From contig AJFK01000794.1 in the NCBI GenBank assembly GCA_000467715.1, positions 1 through 52,521 of the forward strand: a stretch of 52,521 bases of DNA. Direction: 5' to 3'. How positions within the stretch are numbered: the first letter of the stretch is position 1; every line of letters begins with the position of its first letter. Shown here in pieces: positions 33,215 through 43,626 of this stretch. Under the pieces are notes generated by a model. It was given only the letters and a program-made list of their open reading frames with translations. It was not told the origin of the DNA and did no database searches. Position numbers and translations under genes: made by a program. Origin of the DNA: Hysterium pulicare CBS 123377. Taxonomy: Eukaryota > Ascomycota > Dothideomycetes > Hysteriales > Hysteriaceae.

Positions 33215-34538
33215 ATGCCATTGTCTCAGCAGATCGTACAAAACTTACAACAAACTGTCGATACAGCCTGTCAGGACCAGAAATCTGGAATACCCGGCGC
33301 CAGTGTTGTAGTCGTCGCCAAAGATGGCAAGGAGCTGTTCGCGCATTCTGCTGGGAAGCGCGGCTGTAGAAGCAACGAATCAATGGCACTGGATCATGTA
33401 TTCTGGATCGCTTCCTGTACAAAAATGATCGTTGGTGTGGCTTGTATGCAGCTGGTTGAGAACGGGACTCTCAAGCTGGATGATGCCGATCAGGTGGAGA
33501 GTCTTTGCCCATACTTGAAAGATGTGAAAGTCTTGCAAGATGATGGGAAACTTGTAGAGAAGAAGAACAGAATCACCCTACGGATGCTCTTGAATCATAC
33601 CGGTGAGCTCTTAAGCAATACCTCCATCAATGACTTGGGCATGCTGATTATAGTAGCCGGTTTTGGGTACTCCTTTTTTAGTGAGAAACTCAGAGATTAC
33701 AGCTTTCCCATTGGATTCGACGAGTTCGATGGTACGATGAAAGAGATTATGCAACCTTTAGTCCACCAGCCCGGCGAGGACTGGGAATATGGTGTCAACA
33801 TCGATTGGGCCGGCGTAGCTCTGGAGCGTGCTACTGGCCTTTCTCTTAACGATTACATCCACAAAAATATTTTTGAACCCCTTGGCTTGAAGAGTATCTC
33901 CATGTTTCCCGATGATTCTATGCAAAAAAGACTAGCGTACATGAACTTCAGGCACCACGAAGGTCAATTAACTAGCCGAGACCATCTTCTACGCAAACCA
34001 TTGGTAGTTGAAGCCTCCGAGAAGTCTACTGTCTTCAATAGCGGAGGTGCAGGATGCTTTTCTACACCGGGCGACTACGCACGTAAGTACTCCATGTTGC
34101 ACTCTGTACGTTCTTATGCCAATCTCATGTCCTGTAGAAATCATAGCCATGCTCCTAAATGACGGTCTCTCTCCACTGACCAACGCCCGTATTCTCCAAA
34201 AATCTACAGTAGATGAAATGTTCCAAAACCAGATTCCAGACTTCCCTAACTTTGGCCGGAAAGGCATACCGGCAGCTAAACATCACTTGACCAACGCTAT
34301 TCCGGAGATATATCCGGTACCCGAGAACCCGCCTCAAGGCTGGGGTCTTACATTCATGTTGAGCAACGGAGGAGCGACAGGACGATCTAAGGGAACGGGC
34401 TTCTGGGCTGGCTTGCCGAATTGCTGGTGGTGGTGTGATAGAGAGAAAGGGGTTGGCGGGATTGTCGCGACTCAGATATTACCATTTGCCGATATGAAAG
34501 TGTTGGGGTTGTGGGTTGATGTTGAGAAGCAGGTTTAA
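33215..34538 (+). CDS. Class-C beta-lactamase-like serine hydrolase
   Basis: Exons 33215-33602, 33654-34082 and 34138-34538 give 405 residues. The S-x-x-K nucleophile motif is SCTK (about residue 66, WIASCTKM), and the Y-x-N motif is YGVN (about 174). SPxG-like sequence gives way to NSGGAGCFSTPGDYA. The family also contains EstB-like esterases and fungal secondary-metabolism transesterases of the LovD type. With no signal peptide, a cytosolic esterase or transesterase is more likely than an antibiotic-resistance enzyme. The first intron (51 nt, GTGAGC to TTATAG) has no in-frame stop and is a multiple of three, so unspliced messages would stay open. Splicing is preferred because it restores NHTVAGFGYSFF, the family consensus. 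Confidence 0.88.
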
Positions 34539-35095
34539 TGCTCTTGCTGCCAATTAGCGAAGCTTCTACTTAGAATGGCGATCTTTTACCACAACGCAAC
34601 GAATTCAAGCATAAACTTCCACTTGACCAGAAATCAGGATGAGATTCGTAACAAGTACCTTGTGGAAGATGGCATGCACGTGACTGTCCCCGGCGCGTCT
34701 CAAATTTAGCGTGTTTCGCGAACGTCACCTCCCCAACACTTCGTCTTCATCTTTCAACTCACAATCATTTCACCGGCGCCACCCCAATCACTTCCTTTTT
34801 CATGCTCGGTATTTTTCATGTGATCCTGCTTTGTTTACGCCTTTGTTTCCGGCGATGACAGCATTGCTTGACCGCTTTGTTCCATCTTCATCCATTGTCG
34901 AATCACGGCCTAGATGCCACCAACAAAGCCTTGACAAAGCGGTAGTGTGCCGACTATGAAAATAGTCTTCACATTATTAAGTCAAATCCCTTCGTTTTAC
35001 TTGTCTCGAATACTACTCTTCTTTTCGCCTAACACCCTGACATTACATCTTCATTGCCAATACTATCAATACCATCGAAACCACGTATCGAAAAA
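34539..35095. other. Intergenic; promoter and leader of the DUF2293 gene
   Basis: Pyrimidine-rich tracts from about 34710 and a CAATACTATCAATACCATCG leader precede the ATG. No gene seen. Confidence 0.45.
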
Positions 35096-35644
35096 ATGTC
35101 TCCAACCCGTGAGATCACAGTTTCTTCAACATCTCCAACGCCTAAAGGGTACGCCTTTCTCCCGAAAGGAGATATGTACAAGACCCTGCATTGCCGGCGA
35201 CTGACTCATGTCGCACGCAAACCACTCTACATAGTAGAGGACCGTCAGCACCATAAAATTGGAATTCGAGTTCCGCGCCAGGTGTTCTTCACAGTCAACG
35301 ATCTCGCGCGCGAAACAGCTGCAACCCGACTGGCTAATACAGAACGGCGTGATGCGACCCTCATCGCGCAAGCTACTGCAGAGCTGAAAAATATCTACCC
35401 AAAGATTCCCCATTCAGCAGCGGAGCAATGCTTGAAGCGAGCATTTCGGAAGCGTTCAGGGAGGGTGGGTCGATCTGGTAAAATCGAATTGAGGAGGAAG
35501 GTTGATTTAGCTGTTATAGCACATGTGAGGCATGCAGAGACGGAGTATGACGACCTGCTACGGAAGGGTGCCAGTCGAGAGGACGCAAGGCTGAGGGTTT
35601 GGGTTAAGCTTCAGGGTGTATTGAAAACTTGGAAAGGGAAATAG
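35096..35644 (+). CDS. DUF2293 domain protein, 182 residues
   Basis: The start is ATG 35096 (MSPTREITVSSTSPTPKGY) with an AAAAA context; the open frame extends upstream only through non-ATG codons. Family features are GYAFLPKGDMYKTLHCRRLT, GIRVPRQVF, YPKIPHSAAEQCLKRAF, the basic KRSGRVGRSGKIELRRKV and AHVRHAETEYDDLLRKGASR. DUF2293 proteins are common in Pezizomycotina, often as several paralogues, and function is unknown. The basic centre would suit nucleic-acid binding; that is inference. Confidence 0.9.
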   Translation: MSPTREITVSSTSPTPKGYAFLPKGDMYKTLHCRRLTHVARKPLYIVEDRQHHKIGIRVPRQVFFTVNDLARETAATRLANTERRDATLIAQATAELKNIYPKIPHSAAEQCLKRAFRKRSGRVGRSGKIELRRKVDLAVIAHVRHAETEYDDLLRKGASREDARLRVWVKLQGVLKTWKGK

Positions 35645-36837
35645 AAGGCCAGGAAGTAAGAAGGATGGGGTGACATTGATCGGTCTGATTCTTGCGGTTT
35701 CTGCGAGATGGTATTCTGCGCACAAGATGTGAGTTTAAGTAAGGCAAAATTCAATTCGTCTTAGGGAAGTCTTTACATTCTCATCGTTTGTTTTGTACAT
35801 TTTCTGGATGCTTTGATCTTTATTTTCGGATTCATCAAGATGATAAGTCTTTATCATTTGCCCGCAGGGTGCGTTTTGGCAACAATCAAGAAGGAGAAAG
35901 AGTCCGGCATATTAAGCATTGAAGTAGGAGATCCAGATGGAGGCAAGGCCATTGCACGTTCTTGATGTAATGGCTTTCGACCTCGTGTGTTGATAAAAAG
36001 AGTGTCGCTGTGTTCAATTAAACCAAGCCGTTTGGTCTAGGAATGCTTTGATACGGGATATTGAAAACGAGAGTATAGTAGTGAGTAGTGTACTTGGCAA
36101 GCCAAGCTCAGTTTATGAATTGATACGTGCTGTCGCCTTTTTCCCCGTTCTATGTTCACTGGCCTGCCAGGGTCTCAAGTCCATCAGAGATTCAGTCTCA
36201 TCGAATTGTCTCCCACTAGTCGAGCATGCAGCAGGCGCTCAATTTTCACTTCTCTCCCCAAGGCCAAATATACTACACGGAGATTAAGTGACGAGTGACC
36301 AAGTGACAATCTCGTCATTTGAAGAGTCATAGTCTAACCGAGAGTATACGACGTATACTCCTATCGCCTGATCTTAACCGCACTAACCCGGAACAATCGC
36401 AGCAGTGAATAACTACGTCCAACTTGCCTTCACCTTCACTTTCTCCACTTCCGGAGAAACCAGCCACCGCCTTTCCAAACACACTCCGTTACTTCGGATT
36501 ATCTGCGGCCCGATCAAATTCGTTTCGCACAAAAAGGCCCAACTGCTTCGCGATTTCTTTTCCACTTCATCCTACCTCACTTTGACTTGACACCACAATT
36601 CTTTCTCTTGAGCCCATAGCAATTTGCTTGCCTTTGGACCAATCAGTCTGTTTCAAGCCTCCAGACCTCTTTTCCTCCCAGTGTTAGCGTCATCGTCAGA
36701 TCACCGACTGTCCGTCTTCCGAATCCCAGTCAACCAAGCCAGTCTCTGGACTTTTCGCGGTAAGTCAAGGAATCTTGAATCTAGCTCTTGCCCTGAATGG
36801 GGTATGTTCAATCTTCTCTTTACTAACTGCCCACCAG
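35645..36837. other. Intergenic; probable 5' UTR intron of the next gene
   Basis: No separate gene is seen. A GTAAGT at 36760 and a CTAAC-CCACCAG acceptor ending at 36837 would make a 78-nt intron directly before the ATG at 36838, so the next gene may have a spliced leader. Confidence 0.4.
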
Positions 36838-37719
36838 ATGGGGGGCCTCGCCGCTCTCACCCTGTGCTTGGTCCGCACACTACTTGCCACAATCAGCTCT
36901 TTCTACGGAGCCCAAGACCTCGTCGTCCCACCTCTCTCATCCGCTCTATCCGAACAACCCTTTTACAGTTTTTGCTGGCTCGATGGCACGCATTGGGCAT
37001 CCTCCTTCGCACCCATACCCGAGCTGCGTATGCCGCAAGCACAGAACGTACTGTCCGCACACCTAGGTTCATGGTCACTCTTTCTACCTTCTCTCAGTCT
37101 CGGTTACCTTTCTGTGCCAACCTGGGAAAGCCTCATTATTGCCTCTATCGTCCTCGTCAACACCACATTCGCGGTTCTTGTGGCCGTGACCAGCCATCGT
37201 CAAATCAAAGCTCTCGCATACAGACTTCGGGCCGCCAACCAAGCCAATGCCCTTCTGCGAGCGGAGCTGGTGGAGGTAGATGGATGGTTTCGGAAAGTGA
37301 CAGAAGAACTTACAATATCCCGGGCAATCATAAGAATGCGGCGGTTCTTCCCTGGCCTTTGGATTCCTATCTCTAACCGTGTTCCCTGGCATAGCCCTTC
37401 GAGTACTCCTACGCCCGCCCGGTACCTCAGTTCACATCAGAGCACACAGACCGACGATATCCCCGGACAAAGCATCTTCGAACTCCTAGCCAAGATCAAC
37501 GATCTTGAAAAATCGTTCCATCAAGTGAGGTCTGAAAGGGATTCCTTACAGTCGGCCAAAGATAAGCTCCAGGTAGACTTTGACGCCATGTTGGAGAGGA
37601 AGAAAAAGAAGCATATCCGGAATAAGGAAAACAGGAAACTGGCCAGACAGGGAAGTGAGCCAAGGTCGAGCCTTGATTCCGGTGTGGGGATAGATGGCGG
37701 TGTGGACGGCGACGCTTAG
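36838..37719 (+). CDS. Membrane protein with C-terminal coiled coil, unknown family
   Basis: From ATG 36838 (MGGLAALTLCLVRTLLATIS) there are 293 residues. A first hydrophobic segment lies at the N-terminus, others at about LGSWSLFLPSLSLGYL and LIIASIVLVNTTFAVLVAVT (residues 85-125). From about residue 125 a helical region follows (QIKALAYRLRAANQANALLR), then LLAKINDLEKSFHQVRSER to LQVDFDAMLERKKKKH, a strong coiled coil with a basic end. No domain is recognised. If the leader is spliced differently, the true start could lie upstream. Confidence 0.6.
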   Translation: MGGLAALTLCLVRTLLATISSFYGAQDLVVPPLSSALSEQPFYSFCWLDGTHWASSFAPIPELRMPQAQNVLSAHLGSWSLFLPSLSLGYLSVPTWESLIIASIVLVNTTFAVLVAVTSHRQIKALAYRLRAANQANALLRAELVEVDGWFRKVTEELTISRAIIRMRRFFPGLWIPISNRVPWHSPSSTPTPARYLSSHQSTQTDDIPGQSIFELLAKINDLEKSFHQVRSERDSLQSAKDKLQVDFDAMLERKKKKHIRNKENRKLARQGSEPRSSLDSGVGIDGGVDGDA

Positions 37720-38567
37720 GTCGAATCTTGACGTAAACCCGGCAGCATGTTGTTGACTGGTTTCATGCCTGTTTCCCGTTTGACGGACAAAAGTTTTCTT
37801 TTATCTAACCTTTCGCGCGCTGATTGGGCAGTCGTTTGGACTCATGGCTTTCTCGGGAGGCTTCTGTACCTCCCTTTCTGACATGGTGGCCCTGATACAT
37901 GCTGGCGTTGTCACTCTTCTTGAGTGACACGTTGCTGGCATTTGACGGTGCTGCCATCGACGACTGGGGGTTTGGAAAGTAGTACCTTGATTGACGTGTT
38001 TTCTTATGATGCGTTCATGATGCAAGCTGTTTTTGCTGCTGGTATACAGGCGTGGACTGTTGTTGCTGGCGCGGGAGTGGTTTAAGGAGGGGTTTAATAG
38101 TCTTTTTTCTGGAATGCTGCCCGGGTTTCATTTTGCGAATGTTCTTTTATGTTTTCTTTCCTTTACTCTTCGTACTTCTAGCCATATTTAGAGTGGCTTT
38201 AATTACTCCTGGTTACTTACAGGCCAATTTGCCCTTAACTACCTCGATGTTTTCGCTTTGTTGTCTGAGCGGTTCTTCAGGTCCCTCAGTGGACCATAGA
38301 CCGTTTCTCAGATCCGGTGCATCAAGCCTAACCTCGAGTACTAGAAAAAGACGCTTCCAAAACAGTAGAAGAACAAAGCCTATTGTCTCTCTCAAGGAAC
38401 AAGCCTAACAATAAAACCAAGAATATCATTCTCCTAAGTTCTTTGTTGTATTAACAGCCAGTGTTTCTTTGTCATTACTTAATCTACATCCTTCCACGAT
38501 AGAAAATGTAAAAACCCGCTTCGCCGGCATCCTTGACCCCAAGCCCAGCCCTAAACCCACCATCATA
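37720..38567. other. Intergenic, no gene supported
   Basis: An open frame at 38052-38408 starts with GTG, is hydrophobic by T-rich composition and has no ATG near its start; I do not call it. Confidence 0.4.
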
Positions 38568-40700
38568 ATGGCTCCTACAACACGATCTGCCCGCGGGACG
38601 GGTAGAAGAAGTCCATTGGGAAGTAAGCGCAAACCAATCACCATATCTAGCAGTTCAAGCCGTTCCAGCAGCTCCTTTACTAGCTCTGCGAGTTCTCCAC
38701 GCCCATCACGTGTCTCAAAATCCAATTCCAGGTCCAGCCGACGAAGGTCTCCATCAGCAAATCCCTCCCCTCCTCCAAATCTATCCTCCCACAACCCCGT
38801 CCCCAGTACCAGGACGGCCAATTTCGAGTCTATGAGAAACGTCAAGCTCCTATGCAATCAAGCTCCATATACCTATACTGGTAGCATGATGGTCATACCA
38901 TCTGATCCCACTGAGCAGATCGTTTTAACCACGAGAATCTTGGTCGGTGTTGCACGCACCCAAGAGATCGCATTCGCGGACGAGACAGGAACAACCTTCG
39001 TACCAACCTTCGATTCAATGGTGGCGGCGGGTACCGCGCACATTCATCTAGTCGACAACCACAGTCCAGATACTGATCATGTCGATGTTGAACCCTGCGA
39101 TGGTGACTCCTCCAATGGTGAATCCTCCAATGATGAACCCTCCAACGACGAACCATCCAATAACGAACCCTCCGATGATGAGTCCTCCGATGATGAATCC
39201 TCCAATAGTGAACCTTTATCCCAAATTCGAAGCAGTGGGACATTCCAGCGCCGAATCATTCGCGAAACTACGCACAGATACCTCATCGGCACCTATGGCT
39301 GCAGTATGGATCTCTCTCAAGATCACTTCCCAGAACATCGCCCCATCTGGGTAAGCAAAGACCGCGTTCCTCAAGACATGATCGAAGACTACGATTACTA
39401 TGTCCACCCCGAGTTTCCCGATACTCTGGACCTGGAAGCAGGAGGAGACTCAGAGGTGTACAGCGAATGCGAGTCTTTGGATTCTGGGGACGAACGGTGG
39501 AACCATTCAAGTACTGATTGGTTAAACTATGATAGTGCGATTCAGCTTGCAAGACCAAGGCTTGTGACGGATAAGGAAACAAGAGACATGGATTGGGCTC
39601 ATTTGGAGTGTGAAGATAATGAGTATGTGATGGAGGACTGGGATAGGGAGTTTGTCGTGAGTGACAGTGATAGTGAGTTGGATGATGTCTTTGAACGCTA
39701 TGGAAGTAGGAGCGTCAGTGTGGGCAGTCACTCTAGACGCAGTGACAGTGCCAGCAGCGAAGATTCGGAACCTATTGAGTCCAGTTCGTCCCTTTCGTCC
39801 TCCAATGGGAACTCTAGTGGAGATAGTAGTGGGGATTACGCCTCAAACGGCCATTCCGATGATGCAGGTAAGAAAAGTCCCCCAGGAGGTAGAGATTCGT
39901 CTTCAGACCCTTCTCACTCCTCCTATTCATCTTTAAGCGACAGCGATGATAACGATTACGAGGACAACCACAACTGGCAAACCGAGTGCATTCTCGATGC
40001 CGTCAGCTATAGTAAACAAGCATCCGAAAGAGAAGAGAAGATCCTGAAAACCACTGTATTCCGCGTTTCCCTTCGCAACACCATCGGACTTGCCGCCCTA
40101 CGCGAAGCCACCGAAGAAGGAATCGCCCACTTTATAATGGCATTAGACGAAGAAGAACACTACGAGATAGGTACCCGACCGCGGGCGGACGGCAACCACA
40201 CTGCATTCTCCTTCATCCTTCAAGATAACGGATGGGCCGGTCGCGATGATTACTTGCCAGCGCAGAATCCGCACTGGTGGGTGGGTTTGAGTAAGCCGCG
40301 TGCTGTCGCGGGGCCGGAGGCTGATTATACAGACGAGGAAGAGAAGGAGAGAGCAAAGGAAATGAGGGAGCAGATCGAGGCGAACAGGAGGAAGGCTATG
40401 AAGCTTATGGCGGTGAAGGAGAAACCTGCTGGAGGGACGCTAACGCCTTCTCCGGAGCGGGAAGCCAGTGAAAGCCACGATGGATCCGTTGAGTCCGATG
40501 GAACCCATACTGGGAGCGGTTCTGGTAAAGCTCGTGAGCTTGAAGCCGATTCCGAGAATTCCGAGCCCTGCTTCGGAAGGGCCAGTGAGTCTGGCGAGTC
40601 TCGCGAAGTGTCCTCGGAAGATCAGGATAGTGAATACGGCGAAGATACCGACATCGACGAAGATGAGGACTCGGACTCTGACTCTGACTACGAGGATTAA
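38568..40700 (+). CDS. Acidic, serine-rich protein of 710 residues, unknown function
   Basis: A single exon starts at ATG 38568 (MAPTTRSARGTGRRSPLGSK) and ends at a TAA at 40698-40700. The N-terminus is basic and Ser/Arg-rich, with possible nuclear targeting (GSKRKP). A folded-looking part with LLCNQAPYTYTGSMMVIPSD and QIVLTTRILVGVARTQEIAF spans about residues 90-160. A tandem acidic repeat, further acidic low-complexity sequence, and a second folded-looking part (ILDAVSYSKQASEREEKILK, NTIGLAALREATEEGIAHFI) follow. The C-terminal tail is Glu/Asp/Ser-rich, ending SDSDSDYED. Such composition suits a nuclear or chromatin-associated protein, which is inference. Some uncharacterised Leotiomycete proteins look like this; I recognise no named domain. 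Confidence 0.75.
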   Translation: MAPTTRSARGTGRRSPLGSKRKPITISSSSSRSSSSFTSSASSPRPSRVSKSNSRSSRRRSPSANPSPPPNLSSHNPVPSTRTANFESMRNVKLLCNQAPYTYTGSMMVIPSDPTEQIVLTTRILVGVARTQEIAFADETGTTFVPTFDSMVAAGTAHIHLVDNHSPDTDHVDVEPCDGDSSNGESSNDEPSNDEPSNNEPSDDESSDDESSNSEPLSQIRSSGTFQRRIIRETTHRYLIGTYGCSMDLSQDHFPEHRPIWVSKDRVPQDMIEDYDYYVHPEFPDTLDLEAGGDSEVYSECESLDSGDERWNHSSTDWLNYDSAIQLARPRLVTDKETRDMDWAHLECEDNEYVMEDWDREFVVSDSDSELDDVFERYGSRSVSVGSHSRRSDSASSEDSEPIESSSSLSSSNGNSSGDSSGDYASNGHSDDAGKKSPPGGRDSSSDPSHSSYSSLSDSDDNDYEDNHNWQTECILDAVSYSKQASEREEKILKTTVFRVSLRNTIGLAALREATEEGIAHFIMALDEEEHYEIGTRPRADGNHTAFSFILQDNGWAGRDDYLPAQNPHWWVGLSKPRAVAGPEADYTDEEEKERAKEMREQIEANRRKAMKLMAVKEKPAGGTLTPSPEREASESHDGSVESDGTHTGSGSGKARELEADSENSEPCFGRASESGESREVSSEDQDSEYGEDTDIDEDEDSDSDSDYED
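39108..39212 (+). repeat. Seven tandem 15-bp coding units
   Basis: Units coding SSNGE, SSNDE, PSNDE, PSNNE, PSDDE, SSDDE and SSNSE follow one another without gaps. The repeat keeps frame and adds acidic, flexible sequence to the protein at 38568-40700. Confidence 0.85.
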
Positions 40701-41091
40701 AGCTTAGCAGGTATTTATCATTAACTCAAGCGAGATTAATTGCATAACGGTAACATTCGTCATGGAAAAGAATAGGTAAGTAAAGAGATTTCTTATAGTC
40801 GCAGCAAGTGCACGTCGAATTTAGTCAGAAATAAAGCTGGTTTGATTAGGTTGACATTTTCCTTAAGAATTGGTTTTTGAAAAAACAGGATAAAATAATA
40901 CTAGAATACTAGCAGTTCTTTCCTGCAAATTGCTATGCCGAGGTGTGAAGTGTTTCCAAAGGGTGTTGCCGATTAACATCGACCAAGTCTTTTCAACACC
41001 AGTCCGATGTATCCACGCTTCACAAATGCTACGCACCAATTAGCTTCATCGTAAACCTTAGAATTGCAAGGAGCAGCATACCTTTTGAGCC
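40701..41091. other. Convergent intergenic region
   Basis: AT-rich 3' flank (AATAAAGC at about 40830) of the acidic protein gene and the 3' side of the DUF5648 gene. No further feature seen. Confidence 0.45.
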
Positions 41092-41577
41092 TCACGGGAG
41101 AAGCCATCGATAAAGCGGTACGACATCGATGGCCGTACTATCCTGATGCACCCACCCCAGAATATTCTCATAATGATACCCACTCTGCTGCGCCAACTCG
41201 CCATTCGGATCAGTTGTATAGAAATGATCCCCACTCTTCGAATTGAGCCATCGATAAAAGGGCACCACATCAGGTTGCCCTTGTCCATCCCTCATAACGT
41301 AGAAGCCGATCCCTTCGTAGTTGTAGCCTGCAGCCCGAGCGTTTTCGTTCGGGTCTGCCGTGTAGAAGTGGTCTCCGGACTTCGGGTTGTCCCATCGGTA
41401 TACGGGGACGATTCCCGGGTAGAGAGCGGACCAGACGTAGCATGCGATGCCTTCGGAATGATAACCTGTTTGAGGAGCTAGCTCGCCAGTTGCTGAGAGC
41501 GTGTAGAAATGATCTGTGCCGAGAACAGATGGCAAGACGGCGATAGTAGGAAGCAAGAAGAGACTGAAGTTGCGCAT
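41092..41577 (-). CDS. Secreted DUF5648 (DHFY-repeat) protein
   Basis: A single exon runs from ATG 41577 to TAA; 161 residues. Residues 1-20 are a signal peptide (MRNFSLFLLPTIAVLPSVLG). The mature protein is three repeats of a ~45-residue unit with the core DHFYT: TDHFYTLSATGELAPQTGY, SGDHFYTADPNENARAAGY, SGDHFYTTDPNGELAQQSGY, each followed by a VPVYRW/VPFYRW/VPLYRW strand. DUF5648 modules occur in secreted bacterial and fungal proteins and probably form a beta-propeller-like or lectin-like fold; the ligand is unknown. Confidence 0.9.
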   Translation of the reverse strand: MRNFSLFLLPTIAVLPSVLGTDHFYTLSATGELAPQTGYHSEGIACYVWSALYPGIVPVYRWDNPKSGDHFYTADPNENARAAGYNYEGIGFYVMRDGQGQPDVVPFYRWLNSKSGDHFYTTDPNGELAQQSGYHYENILGWVHQDSTAIDVVPLYRWLLP

Positions 41578-42084
41578 GGCTGGATTGTGATATGCTTCGA
41601 TACTCGATATGACCGGAGGAAGTGCTGAAGAAAGATGCTACTCAACGCAGGTATGTATCTACATAACACTAAACGGTAGGAGAGGAAACTCATCGGGGTC
41701 GGCATGCAACAAGGCAAGGGAGGGGCACTCTCGTGCCTAAGATCATGCGAAGGCGATATACGAGGCTTGTATGGCAGGGTCGTGTAACGTGACACTGGAA
41801 AATTTCAGTGCAACTGTGGCACGGAAAGGGATCTTTTCCTGATTGAGGTATGTTCAATATATTGAAGTTTTCGGCCATGACTAAGAGAAGCGACCGTTTG
41901 GAATAGTCGTACCATTGAATAAGACCAAATCTCTTGGCCCAATATGTGGACGCTTTGAGATCACGCGGCGTTAGCTAAAGCGATTGTTTTTCCCAGGATC
42001 ACAAGAATTAAGATAGAGAGCTCACATTACAGTGGGAACACAAAGCGAAAGATTATACTGAAAGATCGATTCAGCTATGCAGAC
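41578..42084. other. Intergenic, no gene seen
   Basis: Promoter of the DUF5648 gene and 3' flank of the oxygenase gene. Open frames here show no protein features. Confidence 0.4.
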
Positions 42085-43319
42085 CTAACCAGATGCGTTG
42101 GCTTCCTTCTTCGCTGCAAGTTTTTGTCTCTGTTCATTCCTTTCCCGGGTGTTGGTATTGATGTTGAAATGGGCACCCCGGATTTCCTTGAAAAGTTCCC
42201 CCGCCGTGATACCTTTGATTGGAGAATCGAATGGTCTGGTTATATTCGTTGTCAGATTGTCCGTATCGATCACGACTGGTTCGTGGGCTCGAAAGACAAA
42301 GACAATAGAATGTCGATAGTTTGGTCCTATGGAATCTCTCTTTTTCCGATGGTCACCATATGATATCACCCTATGACTACCAGCGCGGTATCGATAGTTC
42401 GTGAGACGTTCAAGCTGGCGACCGACCAGGAGAGTAGCTGCAGCGTCTTTGTATGATTCTTCAATCGGAATAAACTCTCCTGTGGGCTTGTGCCACACTT
42501 CGAGACCAGGAATGTCACCGACAACCAGGCTAAGCATGCCAAGATCGGCGTGAGCTGTGAGAGCATGTCAGACTTGGTTTGAGGAACTGGGTAATATGGA
42601 GGTGTGCGTATTACGAAAGATCAGAAACCAGGTAACCCGTATACAACTGAAATACGGCACCTCGGACACATATGAAGGGGCGAATTTGAAAACTTACGTT
42701 CAGCAACGGTTTTTTCATTATCCGCTTCGTACCTGAAGAGTCTTAACATGGTGGCGTTCCTTTCATGGGCGAGCTCCGGCAACTTCCTACAGGGACCAGC
42801 GAACCTCCGCAGTCCATGTTCTCCCTCATCGGCATCTAGTTCGAGACTTCGACTAATCCCCTCAAGAATTCCATCAAAGTGAAGTCCGCAAGCATCCCAA
42901 TATGTCTTCGCTGCCTGCTTGAGCACGTCCGGCGTCTTCTCGAGAGTACGGAGGGTGATGAATTCCTTTTCGCCTGGAATCGAGCTCCATCCTTCCTCAG
43001 AGCCTAGTTCTGATTGCCATTTGGACTTTTCCTCAGTGGGGAGGTCGAAAAATGCTTTGCTGGCTTTGAATAAATCTTGCTGCGCTGCCTGTAGAGGATG
43101 CAGGAATGGGTAAGTTTCGCTCGCTGGTGGAAACGATACCGTTGTCCAGCCTTGCAGGGATAGATTTGCTGTGTGTTGCGGTGTAACTAAGGGCAAAGGC
43201 CAGAAACGGAGAGTCGATCCATTGTCTATTGGCATAGTTGGTTGTTGTTTTTGTTTCCTTGTCCGAAAGCGGGACAGCATGCGGGACATCAGCGAATCAG
43301 GTACATTGACAGTAGCCAT
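42085..43319 (-). CDS. 2-oxoglutarate/Fe(II)-dependent oxygenase (IPNS-like)
   Basis: Exon 43319-42698, a 143-nt intron (42697-42555; GTAAGT, branch GTCTGAC, acceptor TCACAG) and exon 42554-42085 give 363 residues. The N-terminal DIOX_N-type domain is followed by the jelly-roll core. Iron ligands are H-A-D at about residue 209 (HADLGMLSLVVGD) and His in GSHRVIS (about 267); the 2OG-binding RxS is RHS in YRHSIVFVF. All key residues are present, so an active enzyme is expected. Many fungal members hydroxylate or desaturate small molecules; the substrate cannot be told from sequence. The start at 43319 (MATVNVPDSLMSRM) is preferred over non-ATG extensions. It follows IBA57 on the same strand. 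Confidence 0.88.
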
Positions 43320-43626
43320 ACTGTGTTGATCTCCAGAGTCGCGAGGACTATAGTACAGGTAATAAGAGGGAAATAAATAGGAGGGTGGAGTTATGCCGTG
43401 AATCAATGTGGGTAGTAGCCGGGCATATTTGAAGGCTTGTTGAAGGTCAGAAATGACGTTACTGGGGCCGGTCACGTGCAGCACAGCCTTCGCACAAGTG
43501 CTCAGCCTCGTTGCCTCCGTGGTGCCATACAAGAATTCGGAAATCAGTTCGGAATGTAGATATGGGTTGGTGTTTGGGATTCAATGTCAATGGTACACAT
43601 AAAGTCGATTATAGTGAACAAACTTT
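43320..43626. other. Promoter of the oxygenase gene
   Basis: Short region between IBA57 and the oxygenase. It contains a GGTCACGTG-type palindromic core near 43474, a possible bHLH/CBF1-like site; no gene. Confidence 0.4.

Noticed and set aside
36624-37376. 250-codon plus-strand frame overlapping the coiled-coil protein gene
   Set aside because: It is an out-of-frame shadow; the frame from 36838 has coherent membrane helices and a coiled coil.
38052-38408. Hydrophobic 118-codon frame
   Set aside because: It starts at GTG with no ATG near its beginning; hydrophobicity follows from T-rich sequence.
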